DNA from: Nematostella vectensis | Taxonomy: Eukaryota; Cnidaria; Anthozoa; Actiniaria; Edwardsiidae | Direction of reading: 5' to 3' | Assembly (NCBI RefSeq): GCF_932526225.1 | Contig: NC_064045.1 | Coordinates: 5,963,498-6,027,497, forward strand | DNA length: 64,000 bases | In this document: positions 48,801 to 60,500 of the stretch, piece after piece | Position numbering within the stretch: the stretch's first letter is position 1 | How the letters are laid out: every line of letters starts with the position of its first letter | Program-made: the position numbers and the translations under genes | The notes under the pieces: model-generated | Seen by the model: only the letters and a program-made list of their open reading frames with translations | Database searches by the model: none | Told to the model about the DNA's origin: nothing

Positions 48801-51591
48801 TTTTTAAATCCACCGAGAAATGATTTTTTTATTTGTTATTTATTATTTTATAAATATTTATTATTTATTTGTTATGTTTTTTTAAGGGGGGTGTCGCTAC
48901 CAATTAGTTACATGTCAATTTGCGGATTCCTAATTTTGTTTGCGAACAGGTTTGGCAAGGCATCAGAGCGCATGCGGGAGTGGCTTGTCATCCGCTATAG
49001 TAGTGACGCCAGCACCTTAGGATTCTCCAAGTCCAGTAATCGCACCATCAACATGTACAGGTACAGATGATAATATTATGTACAATGCGGATGACTATGA
49101 TTGTGATGTTGTTGCGGATGGTGGTAATGGTGGTAGTTATGGTGATATAAATGATGATATCATGGTGCAATGATAATGATGTTGTTGATAATGGTGATGG
49201 TGATGATGGTGGTAGTTGGTTGTAGTGGTAGAGATGATGGTGCCTATGATAATGGTGATGGTGGTGGTGATGATTATGTTTCTCCATTCAAAAGTCAACT
49301 TGTTATGCATAGCGGTGAAGATGTCGAGATCATCACGGAGTCTCAAATGAGTAGTAATCCCCTTTATGGCAGCCAATCACAGCGGTCCGTCCGTCGTAGC
49401 CGAACTGTCACCAGGTACAACACAACATCTTATACTGCATCTGTTATTATTTTCTTGATGATGATGATGATGATGATGATGACTTCGCAATGCTACATAC
49501 TATATATATCTGTTGCCCTTATGATGGAGAGTGTAGACTTCGCGGTGTTACATTATATTGCATTTGTTAGTGTTGTCATGATGATGATGATAATGATGAT
49601 AATGACTTCGTAATACGGCATTTTATTGTGTTTGTTTATGTTGCCGAACGACCGAGTGTATGCTCTCTGCCCTTTCAGTCATACAGACCCTCCATTGACG
49701 ACTGTAATGTCGCCCGCTGGATCCCAAGGCTCCTCAGACCTTGTATACGCCTCAGCGTGAGTATTGTTCCAAAGCCTCTCGCACTAAATTCACCAAGTAA
49801 CCTAGCGCTATCGACAAAAGAAATAACATGCATGAGGATAAATATCGAAAAAAAGAAGTCCCCAAATAGCTGTTATAACCCTAGTTGACCCTCTTTTACT
49901 TTATTTTGGGGGTCGCGAGAGGGTGGGGCTAATTTGAAGAAGGATGTTTATTGAAGGATTTAAGCTTTATATGAATGACTGTCATGTCTTAATTTCTAGT
50001 ATTAAATTAACAAAACTAATATTCAAATTCAAACACATCGACAAGTAAGAAATCAAGCAGTAAGAACATCGCCAACAAATAGTCCCCGCGTGTCTTTCAT
50101 TGTTCAATAACAAAAAGAAGTAACCAAAAGTTCTTAAAAGCCTTGCGTCCGGTGGGGAGTGGGAGAGAGCTTATTATTTGGAAGCACTCATTTCTACGCC
50201 CTAGGAGCTAATTTGAAGCAGGGCGTATTTGGACACTGAGCGCTAAAGCGAGCTCTAACAGTAAAGCTTTTTGATGCAGTGGCAGATCCAGAAATGAAAA
50301 AAGGGGTGAATAATACAACAGAGATTTCAGAACAAGAAGGGCGGCTTATACAAATAGTATATATAGTATAGAAAGGCGAGTAAAGGGGGTTAAAATTCAC
50401 CCAATCCAACCCCCCTGTATCCGCCCCTGTGATGTGATTCTCATTTTTCTTTAGGGAGATTACAAAGGAATCTAAAAACGTGTTATACCAAGAATGGTAA
50501 GAAAGGGATTCTTTTTCCTAAGCAAGTGATTTCTCTCCTATTAGATTTCAAAGCTTTTATAATGAAGTGTGACCCAGTTAACTTAAACATCAAGTGGAAC
50601 GAAAAACAGTTTTAGTAATTGCGCGGCTGAAATGAGTCTCCAACGAACATGAAGATCGAGGTTCTATTATGTGCTTGTTTCCATCATAAAATATAATCTT
50701 CCTACTTAAATGGCATTCATTTCGTTTCATTTTATATATATTTCCATCCTCTGCGGCCTGGAATTCTTGAAAATGGTTGGTCGGCTTTTAAAATGATTCA
50801 TGACTAACGTGCTTTATGTTTCCTAAGTGTTTGCTCTTTGATCGTTTCACTATAAATCTTGTGGCTAAGCAACCTTCATAATTGCATTATTACAATATAA
50901 ACGCGCTCTATTGTTACGCACTCTGTTCTATGTTTCCATGTTGGTGATTGTTACGAACTCTGTTCTTTGATGATTGTTGCGCGCTCTGTTCTTTGTTTTC
51001 ATGTTGATGATTGTTACGCGCTTTGTTCTATGTTTCCATGTTGATGATTGTTACGCAATCTGTTCTTTGTTTCCATGTTGATGATTGTTACGCACTCTGT
51101 TGTTTGATGATTGTTGCGCGCTCTGTTCTTTGTTTTCATGTTGATTATTGTTACGCAATCTGTTCTTTGTTTCCATGTTGATGATTGTTACGCGCTCCGT
51201 TTTTTTTTTTTGTTTCCATGTTGTCATTGTTACGCGCCCTGTTCTTCGTTTCCATGTTATGATCGTTACGTATTTTGTTCTTTGATTTGCGCGCTATATC
51301 TTTGATTCCATAATGATGATGCATTGCTTCGCTTTACGTTTGTCGAAATTTATTAGCTCTTATCAAATCATTACTTAAAGTATTTCATGTACTATTCTTT
51401 TCAGTCAAGATGGAGTGGAGAAAAAGACAGAAAACCCTTTATACGAAAGGTAAGGATTTGAGTATCTAACATATGAAACTTAAAACCGTCTGTTAAATCG
51501 GGTTACCATTTAACTTACTACATCCTACGCGCAGATGTTAGCATTCCTATCGTACTTGCTTGATATCTTTCTTCCTCACAGAGTCTTGTAG
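36827..51591 (+). CDS. ApeC-CUB single-pass receptor with N-x-L-Y cytoplasmic tail (complete, 13 exons)
   Basis: Exons: 36827-36899, 38179-38413, 38994-39152, 39695-39912, 45746-46117, 47621-47814, 48473-48588, 48950-49060, 49295-49414, 49679-49756, 50455-50496, 51405-51449, 51582-51591. They total 1773 nt, 590 aa, in frame throughout. Order: signal peptide 1-24; ApeC domain about 27-227 (WPAGSYGLPC, SFCIKNST, WPMGRYCIYAKGDECP, GVYTVNTLMYFCC, YCQKVIGAY); CUB domain about 230-350 (GIIVSPNYPSLYPD, CRWTITVPPGHQIELDFQDF); Thr-rich, N-glycosylatable stalk 353-417; one membrane helix about 428-453; cytoplasmic tail 456-590. The tail carries NPLY (Y517), DLVY (Y556), NVLY (Y570) and NPLY (Y586). ApeC domains of amphioxus apextrin-like proteins bind bacterial peptidoglycan; the receptor role here is inference. 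Exons 8-12 are all multiples of three between phase-2 introns. The last exon can start at either AG of AGAG, giving the tail ERVL-stop or a longer one. Confidence 0.88.
37555..38023. mobile_element. TAA-flanked MITE (Harbinger-type), intron 1 of the first ApeC gene
   Basis: The left end AGGTACAGTAATACGAGCAG and the right end (reverse complement) AGGTACGGTAATAAGAGCAG continue as inverted repeats for about 50 bp. TAA lies on both sides (37552-37554 and 38024-38026). 469 bp, no transposase. Confidence 0.75.
39195..39400 (+). repeat. GTT/CTG-rich simple sequence, intron 3 of the first ApeC gene
   Basis: Imperfect trinucleotide DNA (TGCTGCTGCTGTTGATG, TTATTGTTGTTG). The open frames on both strands are low-complexity artefacts. 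Confidence 0.7.
39913..45110 (+). repeat. 38-bp minisatellite, about 130 copies, beginning at the exon 4 donor
   Basis: The unit is GTACCTGTCTATACCCTTCC then CTGTACTTAAGGGTGTTG. The first, interrupted unit starts at the exon 4 donor itself (GTACTGTCTATACCC at 39913) and resumes at 40067 after a small transposon. Variants include CATGTA for CTGTA, GGCACC for GGTACC, and a shortened TACTTCATGTA form. The array fills most of intron 4. Confidence 0.95.
39928..40066. mobile_element. hAT-type MITE with 8-bp target duplication
   Basis: CTATACCC flanks both sides (39920-39927 and 40067-40074). The ends AGCGGATCTAGGGGG and (reverse complement) GGGCGGATTTTGC are imperfect inverted repeats. It is inserted inside the first unit of the 38-bp array. 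Confidence 0.7.
46312..47378. mobile_element. 1.07-kb terminal-inverted-repeat element, intron 5 of the first ApeC gene
   Basis: The left end ACCAAGAGACCATGATATAA and about 75 bp beyond it are matched in inverse at 47306-47378 (TTATATCATGGTCTCTTGGT). ATC flanks both sides. There is no coding capacity I recognise, so it is probably non-autonomous. Confidence 0.7.
47404..47579. mobile_element. 176-bp MITE with perfect 20-bp inverted ends
   Basis: CCTAGTCCCAGGCGTTCTTA at 47404-47423 and its exact reverse complement at 47560-47579. It lies 25 bp from the preceding element and about 40 bp before exon 6 of the first ApeC gene. Confidence 0.8.
47974..48297. mobile_element. MITE with TACCGTATTTACT ends, intron 6 of the first ApeC gene
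   Basis: The left end TACCGTATTTACTAGAATAA and the right end (reverse complement) TACCGTATTTACTCGAATAA are inverted repeats. GCGCTTATT words recur inside. 324 bp, non-coding. Confidence 0.75.
49062..49290 (+). repeat. GAT/GGT-rich simple sequence, intron 8 of the first ApeC gene
   Basis: Imperfect GATGGTGATGATGGTGG repeats fill the intron between exons 8 and 9. Short pure GAT runs recur near 49458 and 49578 in the next intron. Confidence 0.75.
50277..50429. mobile_element. Short hAT-like MITE, intron 10 of the first ApeC gene
   Basis: CAGTGGCAGATCCAG at the left and GTATCCGCCCCTG at the right are imperfect inverted repeats with CAG/CTG termini. A related copy is seen around 63025-63280. Confidence 0.5.
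50915..51300 (+). repeat. Imperfect repeat of about 35-40 bp, intron 11 of the first ApeC gene
   Basis: Units built from TGATGATTGTTACGCGCTCT and GTTCTTTGTTTCCATGT recur about nine times with many indels, suggesting an older array. Confidence 0.8.
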
Positions 51592-51917
51592 GGGGACAGA
51601 GCGATGGTTCGCCCTTGTCAGTACACGCGGCTTCGTCAGCTTCATTCCCAAGGCTAACTACACTATACTACTTGTACACCCAGAATTCAGTGCGGTCGTG
51701 CTGGATTCTGATGATCGTCACGTGTCGTTAGCCTGGAAAGAAATACTTGCCTAAATAGAGAAAGAAAGTCGTTGCCCGTGTGAATGTTGATGCAAGCACA
51801 AGAGGGAACTTGCCAAGAATCGTACATGGCATACCCAGGTTTGATTGGCTGAAGCAATTCAAATACGAAACTAATAAATATAGATCAGTACAGAGAATCT
51901 GCGTTTAGATAGCCTAA
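51592..51917 (+). other. 3' UTR of the first ApeC gene
   Basis: Follows the stop at 51589-51591. AATAAA at 51873-51878 is a plausible poly(A) signal. If the second AG of the final AGAG acceptor is used, the reading frame continues here until a TAG near 51731. Confidence 0.5.
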
Positions 51918-53975
51918 CTGTAGGCATTAGATGCTGTTTTCAGCGATAAAAACCCAGATGAGAGGCGCCGGGGGGGGGGGGGGGGGGGGGGGGAGATTCA
52001 AGTTTTCATTCCGGCTCAATCCCATAATTCTGACGAAATAATTTTCTTTGTTGGCATGGTGTCTAACATTGAATTTCAGTAAATTATCCCGATCATTTTT
52101 ATAGGCCGGACACATCCTCCACTTTACCTGTCTGGCATACTAAGCATTTTCTTTGGTTAGGTTTTTTATATGGCTTTTCATACCTTCCAGTTTCAATTGC
52201 TAGCTTATGATTGCTTAGCCTGAATTTAGTAAGGGCAATCCTATGGTCAATATTTTTTACGTCCGTTAGATAATCTTCTAAATTGTGGGACGGTTTAAAC
52301 TTTCTAAGCGTACGCAATTTGTTCTTTTGGGCTTGGTCTTTTCTGTTGTCATTTTGAATAGAGCTAAGCCATGTCTGTTATTCAATGTCATAAAGCCTTT
52401 GTTGAAGAAAACTGTATGTTGCTTCGGGAGTGTTTGTGTCAGTCAGCCAAATTTCGCTCCTACCCGCAAGGTCTAGTATTTGTTTAATTTTTCTATGCCA
52501 AAAGTTCTTGTTTTCATAATTAGATATGGCAACGAATGCTTTGCGGGAGAGTTTTTCGTTATTCCCATTGTTGTTTGAAAGTTTAAGCCAAAGTTTGATC
52601 GCTCTACACTTGCTTTTGTTCTGAGAGGGAATCGTCCTAATTCAGCCCTACACGCGTTCGATAGCTACAGTATCGGTTTAAGCCGAGAAGCCATTTTAGA
52701 AACTTGGTGTGGACCATTTCTATTGGATTTTTTTCTAACTTTCCCTTGTAGTCCGCTACCCATATTTCGCTTCCATAAAGTAGGATTGGTTGTATCAAGG
52801 TGTCAAAAAGGCGGAGAGTTAGTTTGTTATTTTTTCTGGAGTGCTCTCCCATTTCTTTTCTTGACTTGAACATCGCTTTTAATGCTACTTTTTTGAGCTC
52901 CTCCTTAGCCAAATTAAAATTTCCATAAGGTCAAAAATGGAGTCCAAGGTACTTATAACTTTTGACATTTTCTATTTTATAAGTTCCGTAAAAGATTCTG
53001 TAATTATTCATAGTTTTCCCGGTGTTATTAAAAATCATTACTTTTGTTTCATCTAGATTGATGGATAGTTCGGATGCTTTGCAATATTCTTCGAGGCTGT
53101 TCAGATATTCTTGCAAGCACTTTGCTGATTTTGATAGGATAACTAAGTCGTCGGCATAGAGAATGCAACTTAATGGCACACCGTTTAGGTCAATATCATT
53201 TCGGTATTTTTCATTTAGTTTTTCTGGGAGGTCGCTCTAAGTAAAAATTAAACAACGTTGGCGAAATCATGCAGCCTTGTTTCACGCCTGCGTAGCATCG
53301 AAAGGATTCAGTTATGGAGCTTCCAATTTTTATGGAAGACTTGTCATTAGAATACATTGATTGGATTATGTCGAGGAAACGCCCAGTAACACCTACTGCT
53401 TTCAGTTTTTCAAATAGTTTCGCCCTAGGGACGCAGTCGAACACTTTACTAAAGTCCACGTAGCACGCAAACAGGAATATGTTTTTTTTTTTTGGGGGGG
53501 GGGGTCTCGCTTTGACATGCTTGTCAATTAGTGACTTTAGAGCGAAAATGCTGTCTATTGTTCCTTGCTCTTTCCTAAAACCACATTGTTCTGTTTTCAA
53601 AATGCCCTTCTCCGTTAGGTGATTGTATAATCTTTTGTTCATGATTGACATAAAAACTTTGCCTAACGTGGACAAAAGTGTTACGCCCCTGTAGTTTTCA
53701 GGTTTCGATGGATCTTCCTTCTTATGAATCGGGACTATTAAACCGTAACTCCACATTGTAGGGTAAACCCCAGAGTTTAATATTTTGTTGAAAAGGTTAC
53801 CGAGATAACTTTTCAAGATCGTTTTGCTGCACTTTAGAAATTCGTTCAATATCTTGTCCGCGCCTGGTGCCTTCCCAGATTTTTGTTTTTCTATGGCTTC
53901 AAGATGGCGACCACGAACTACGATTTCGAGATTTCAAAGGTTTTTATCGCCGAAAACAGCATCTAAAGCATACAG
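51918..53975. mobile_element. Inverted repeats enclosing a decayed LINE
   Basis: A 37-bp sequence at 51918-51954 (core TTAGATGCTGTTTTCAGCGA) recurs in inverse at 53939-53975. Between them lie a G run of about 24 bases and a minus-strand LINE. A DNA element invaded by the LINE would explain this. Confidence 0.55.
52080..53920 (-). pseudogene. Broken LINE reverse transcriptase
   Basis: Read on -, the region gives the pre-palm KSGKAPGAD, then YRGVTLLS, CYVDFSKVFD (motif A), GVKQGCMISPTLFN (motif B), ILYADDLVIL (motif C) and YKYLGLHF. A C-terminal part follows (GSEIWVADYKG; SNHKLAIETGRY...KCLVCQTGKVED). The frame breaks near 53220, 53180, 52920 and 52640-52320, and the endonuclease is absent, so it is a 5'-truncated, dead copy. 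The clade is not certain. Confidence 0.85.
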
Positions 53976-54184
53976 GTAGGTTGGCGTTTAGATTCCAATG
54001 ACAATATGCTTATAAAAGAAAAACCTTTTGTTGCCTGACTACGGAATTTGATAGTTTTTCTCCAAAGTGTTGTTTAATGTCTTGTTAGTGTTAAATAAAC
54101 CTACCTCAACTGGTTGTATTTGACTTGTTTTTGCTGCTCCTTTAAACGACGCGCTAGGTTTTTCCCATTCCCTACTATTATATT

Positions 54185-54290
54185 ACCCTAGGTACCAGAG
54201 GCTCCAAGCGCTTAGAGCTTCACTAACAAAGACCGCTCCGCTAAGTCGTTGTCTTTAGTAGTAAAGCTTGGGGTCTCAGGTACCCAGGGT
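54185..54290. mobile_element. Short foldback upstream of the second ApeC gene
   Basis: ACCCTAGGTACCAGAGGCTC at the left is matched in inverse by the right end GGTCTCAGGTACCCAGGGT. It lies about 290 bp before the start codon of the second ApeC gene. Confidence 0.6.
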
Positions 54291-54579
54291 GCTATAATGG
54301 TGAGGAATGGAAAAAAAAACGCGCCGCTGGGGATGGAGAAGCACATTTACCAGGCGGCGGTCGGTTACACAACGCATCGCGTATGAGTAAAACTATCCTA
54401 GAGCCCGTGAACAACTTGTCCCAAATAGACGATCTCTTGTTACAAATTGGATTATTTCCCCCAGCATTTGTCACGCTTGTCAATTTCCTGGTAACCCGAG
54501 CTCTTGTAACAAGCGAGGTTATTCGGTGATATCTCTTTACAACCGTCAAGCGACAATAGCGACAATGGTTACAAATATA

Positions 54580-57500
54580 ATGACAGTGCACGCTGGGATT
54601 CAGACTTTATTCGCTACCATATTGCTACTGCACAGTATCAAAGGTAGGGCCTCCAAATGAATTGTGTTCCGTTATTTTGTTCATCTAGGGTCACACGAGT
54701 AGCAAATAAGCAATGAATCCAATGTAGTCATGAAATATTAGTGCTATTCTTTGGCTATCTTCTAGCGACTTCGTTGTCGTATCTCTGACTTTAGTCAGAG
54801 AAATATCAGTGTAGCAAAATCCGGAATAGATCGCTGTAGTTTTTTGGCCGAGTCAACAAATCGTTATCAGATTTTCTCTCAATGGTAGAGTCGGAGAGTG
54901 GCACGTCCCCACTATTATGTCAACAATAGGCAAGTCACGAGTTCTGTTTAAACATAGCCTGAGTATCAGGCTTTTTTTATTTAGGCTGTCGCCGGTCTAT
55001 AAAGCAAGTATGCATGGAAACAGATTGAATGATTGAATAACTAATGTTTTTTTTAGTTTTGGTGCATTGTGTACGCTTTTACTCAAACTCAAAATTGTTT
55101 AAAAATTCCCAGCGAATAAATTAGTTCCTTTCTTTTTACATTTTCATTTCTCTTTTTATTTTTTTTTTTCCTTTAGTACAACACACCAGTTAACCGTAAG
55201 CGAAAGTGCATTTTCCTTTTCTGTTAGATTTCTTAGATGTGGGCGGACATTTTACAAAACAGTTATTCGTTTACAAGCCGCGGTTTCTATTCTTCTACGT
55301 GATAACGTGTTGACTGCGGCGTTTATTCAAGGGCGTCGTTTAGCCATAAATCACTTGTATACCTACAGAGGTCAAAGCATTATACTGTTCTACAACATAT
55401 CAAGAAAATTTAGCCAAAAATTGTCTTTTTTCCCAGACGCGGTCACTTCCATATAACGAAACTAATATATTCCTTATATGGAAAACCCGCACGATTTTGG
55501 CATTTTTAGGGCTGCCAAACCGCAGGTGCTTCGCAAACTTTGTGAATTGTATTCAGAAGAGAAAAACAGTGAGTGTGACTATCTTTAGTCAATGGAGCAA
55601 GCCTCTGAAAAGAAACTGAAATTCCTCGATACCAGACCCCTAAAACGACAACGGTTTCATGTGAATTTCGGAATCAAGAAGTCCCTTTGATCTTGACATA
55701 CATTTGTGTACTATTCGATACAAAATCACTTCAACAAAATGAATCCGCACTGTGAATGCAAGGTTTTTATCCGCAAATAGCCGAAATCGTTCGTAGTTTG
55801 TTTTGCTAGCTTTTTGTATGGCCGAGCGAGAAAGCTGGGACAAGTGTTTTTTTCCCGCCCGTCCTATCTTTTTCCAGGCGTCCCTTACACTTGCCCCAGC
55901 TCTCTCGCACGAAAAAGCTGGCAAACTGAGAACGATTTCGCGTATTTGCGGATAAAAAGAAAATGCTACCGAAAAACCTCCAGCTAAGCAGGCTAGGCGG
56001 CCTTTCTTAAGCATGGTTTCCATATAGTCGTAACAGTCGTAAGGGTCGTAATAGCCGTCAAGGGTTTGCCCCCGAGGTAAACACACGACTCGCGAAGGTT
56101 TTATACGTAATGATCTTTTGTCTTACGGTTGTTACGACTCTATGGAAACCAGGCTTTAGTATGATCTCTTTCTTCTAGGCGATTCTTCTCCCCCCTTATG
56201 GCCAAAAGGCCGTTACGGTTTGCCGCGCCCTCGATCAGATTGTCCAATGAACAGCGGATTTGCGTGGACGACTGGTTCTAGGTTCCAGGCTCTTTATCCG
56301 GCCTCGTATTCCTCGGCCAAGATTCATTTATATGGAAGTGTGACGTCAGAGGGTGTTACGCAATCCTTTTGTATCAAGAACACCACAGACGGGGACCAAG
56401 TTAGACCAGAGTGGCCCCCTGGGAAATATTGTATTTTTGCGAAGGTAATGGTGGTCTTAAAAATATATTTTTTTGATATATTACATAAAGAGAATCTTAG
56501 AGGTCTTCTAGGGGTCTTTAAACGTGCCATTTTCCGGGGATAGAATCCTCGTTTTTTACGTATAAGATTGTATTTAGGGAAGTGTTTAGAGAGCATACTA
56601 CAAAACAAAATCGTAGTTTACAGGTTTCTTTGGATTCAAAAGTAGTTTGTGTGTTTTTCCTGCATATCAAGATATATCCCGCTATACATCCGTGTATCGA
56701 ACACTGTTCTCATCATCATCATCATGGTTGTCTCTCGAGCCGAGGAAGACGATACGTTGAATCTCATCTTATTTGTGGACACGCATGTGGCTACGCAGAC
56801 CAAAGTCCGATGCACAGATGCGGTTGCAGATGGGGCATGGGACGCCAGTTGTCGGGACAGAGGCAGAAGCAGCTTGGTGACGCCGGTGACGTGCAGCCGT
56901 AAGGCGACTACGACGGTCACCCTCAAAGGACTGCACCGCATTACTTGTGAGGGCACGCCAGCAAGTTCTATTGGACGCCGCCGCCTCGAGCTGTCGAGGT
57001 AGGAGACGTCCATTTGAGGTTGGATTTGAGGTTGTCTTTGTACCTCTTCTTTGGGCGACCCTTCTTGCGGTAACCAGACGCTAGCTCACTGTAAAGCACC
57101 TGCCGTGGAATTCTTGACTCCTCCATGCGAATGACGTGGCCAGACCAACGAAGCTGGGCTTGGAGTATCTTGGCTTCAATGCTTGTGGTGTCAGCTCTGT
57201 CTAGGACTTCGAGGTTTGTGATGCGGTCCTGCCAGCGTATGCGCATGATTGCCCGCAGAGAGCGTGTGTGGAATCGTTCCAGCTTCTTGATATGTCTACA
57301 GTAAAGGGTCCAAGTCTCGCAGCCGTATAGTAGTGACGGGAGGACGATAGCATTATAAACCTTCAGCTTTGTTGACAGGCGAATGTCCTGATGTTGTAAG
57401 ACTTTGGTACGGAGTTTGCCCAATGCATGACTCGCTTTCTGGATCCTGGCCGCAATCTCTTTGTCCAGTGTGTTGTCGTTGGAGATGGTGCTACCCAGGT

Positions 57501-60500
57501 ACACGAATGAGTCGACATTCTTCAGCTGTGTGCCATCGATGGTTATGCATGGCTGCTGGGGGATACTGTCTGGTGCGGGTTGAAGGAGAACTTCCGTCTT
57601 ACTGAGACTGATTGTCAGGCCGAACAACTTTGATGCTTCAGAGAACTTGTCCACGATAGTCTGTAGATGATTCTCCTGGTGAGCCATCAGCGCGCAGTCG
57701 TCGGCGAACAGGGCATCAAGTATAAGCCTTTCCATGGTCTTTGTCTTGGCCGTAAGACGTCGCAGGCCAAACAGTGAGCCGCCCAGCCGGTACCTGATGT
57801 AGACACCAAGGTCAAGGTCTCGCACAGCGTGAAGTAGTACCTGGGTGAAGAAGAGATTGAACAACACTGGAGCAAGCACACAGCCTTGTTTCACACCGTT
57901 GGAGATACTGAAGCTCTCAGAGGGCTCACCATCGGACAGGACTTCACCCGTCATGTCGTCGTGGAACAGCCTAATCAAGGTTGTGAACTTTGCAGGGCAA
58001 CCAAGCTTACTGAGGATAATCCACAATGCTTCGCGGTTGACGGTGTCGAAAGCTTTGGTGAGGTCGATGAAGAAGGCGTAGAGGTTCATATTCTGCTCAA
58101 GGCACTTCTCCTGGATCTGTCTTACTGAAAATACCATGTCAACTGTGCATCTACCAGGGCGGAAGCCGCACTGTGACTCAGGGAGGTTTTTCTCTGCAAC
58201 GGATGGAATCAGCCTGTTCAGCATGATGCGGGCGAGGATTTTTCCGGCGATCGTGAGAAGGGATATACCCCTGTGATTTTCGCACACTGTGCGAGTGCCT
58301 TTGTTCTTGTACAGGGCGACTATTGATGCATCACGTAGGTCGGCAGGCATTACTTCCCCGTCCCAGATGCTGATCAGGACGCTGTGAAAAGCGTGCAGGG
58401 CCTCATCGCTAAGGGCCTTGTACACCTCCGTTGGTATACCGTCCTTGCCTGCAGCTTTCCCAGATGACATTTGCTTGATGGCCTTCGTGAGTTCCTCCAT
58501 GGATGGGGGATCGCTGAGTTCCTCGATTATTAGCTGTTGAGGGATTTGGTCAAGTGCAGACTGGTCTACTGACGACGGGCGATTGAGAAGTTGACTAAAG
58601 TGTTCCCTCCACCTCATGTTGATTGCAGTTTTGTCCTTGATGAGCGTGGCTCCGTCTGCTGACAGCAAGGGAGCGGAACCAGATTTCGATGGACCGTAGA
58701 CTGTTTTGAGGGAGCTAAAGAAATGTTTCGAGTTGTTAGAGTCTGCAAAGCCTTGAATCTCTTCGGCCTTCTTCTCCCACCACTGGTCACGCATCGTTCT
58801 TATTTCCTGCTGAGCCAAGTACTGTAAGGACTTAAATCTGTCTTTCTTTGCAGCGGAGCTCGGATCGTTTTGCCATTCCATGAATGCCTTGTTCTTTCTG
58901 GCAAGTAGATTTTCAATTGCTTCGTTGTTCTCGTCGAACCAATCCTGGTGTTTCCGCGTCTTTGGGCCAAGAGCTGTCTTTGCTGTCTCGGTGACTACAT
59001 CTCTGAACTGGTTCCACTTCTCCTTTGGATCTCCAGACAAAGGCCCGTTTGCAGTCAGCTTCTCATTCAGGCTGTTCTGGAACTTCTGTAGGTAGGAAGG
59101 CTGTTGGAGTCTGGCTGTGTTGAAGGGCGTGCGCACAAGCTTTGGACGCTTTGGGTGACGTGGCGCAATGTGAAGTTTCAGAGTGCAGCGGACTAGGCGG
59201 TGATCTGTCCAGCCTACCGCTCCTCGCATGGCTCTGGTGACGTGGACATCCTGGATGTCACGCTGGCGGACGATGACAAAGTCTATGAGATGCCACTGTT
59301 TTGATCTTGGATGCATCCAGGTCGTCTTGAACTTGTCTGCCATTCTGAACACAGTGTTGGTGATGACCAGATCGTACTCCGCACACTTGCTTAACAGTAG
59401 GAGGCCGTTGTTATTCATCTTGCCAACGCCGTGTCTTCCTAGCACTCCATCCCATCGTTCGTAGTCCCGACCAACTCGGGCGTTTAAGTCTCCGAGCAGG
59501 ATGATCTTATCACCGGCGGGAACAGAGTTCAGGATGGAACTGAGGTCGTCATAAGACTGCTCGATTGTCTCCTCTGGGCTCGTGAGGGTGGGAGCATATG
59601 CGCTGATGATTGTTGCATAGCGCTTGTAACAGAGAGGTAGAGGTAACTTCATCAGCCTTTCGTTGACACCTGTAGGTAAGTCTGGAAGTTCTTTCAGTAG
59701 ACTTGTCCTAATAGCCAGTCCAACCCCGTGGATCCTGTCTTCGTGTGCGGCCTTCTCTTTCCAAAAGAAAGTGTAACCGCTGGTCTGTTCTGTAAGAGAA
59801 CCTTCATCGGCGAGGCGGGTCTCGCTCAAAGCTGCGATGTCGATGTTGTAGCGTGCTAGTTCTTTGGCAACTAGAGCTGTTCTCCTTTGGGGTCTTGTTA
59901 TGATTCCTCTGTCCATAAGGGTACGGACATTCCATGCTCCTAAGAGTAGTTTATTTTTTCTTCTATCGCTTCGACCGCATAGATGGATGATCTGCCAGCC
60001 GCGGCTTGCTGGCCAGATGCAGTAGGGCAGGCAATGTTTAGACCACCTTTTCTAGGTCCCTCCCTTACTAGGGTGAGCAGTGCTGTCCTGAAGAGGGCTG
60101 CTCAGTCGCCATGGATGCTGCCGAACTTGTCTGCTGCCCTGGGTACAGAAAAAGAGCGACCATCTGTCCATGGCCGCCTACGTGCAGGTTTTTTACTACA
60201 ACTCCCAGTGTTCACCTCCACCTGTTGCTTTCGCCAATCCTCCATCGCCGTAGGGCTTATTGAAGAAGTAAGATGAAGGAAGATAATAAGATGAAAGTAC
60301 AACGAAACCTGTGCGAGAAAGATATTATAGTGGAAAAGCCGTTGCACAGGGGCAATCCCACTCTTTCTGCCGCAGAAGCCAGAATCCAGTGGTACGAAGA
60401 GACGTCACGGCTGGTGACTTCCTTGGCCGCAGTGTGATGGCCGTGACGTCTTTAGTGCTCTGTCACGCCCTAAGCATTCCACGGTGCCTTGCTGCAACGC

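Noticed and set aside
49048-49376. His-rich minus-strand frames (HNHHHHHHHYHRHHH)
   Set aside because: Reading of a GAT/GGT simple repeat inside an intron of the first ApeC gene.
56636-57013. Open frames on both strands next to the LINE ORF
   Set aside because: They lie in the LINE 3' UTR and its ATG tail and show no domain.
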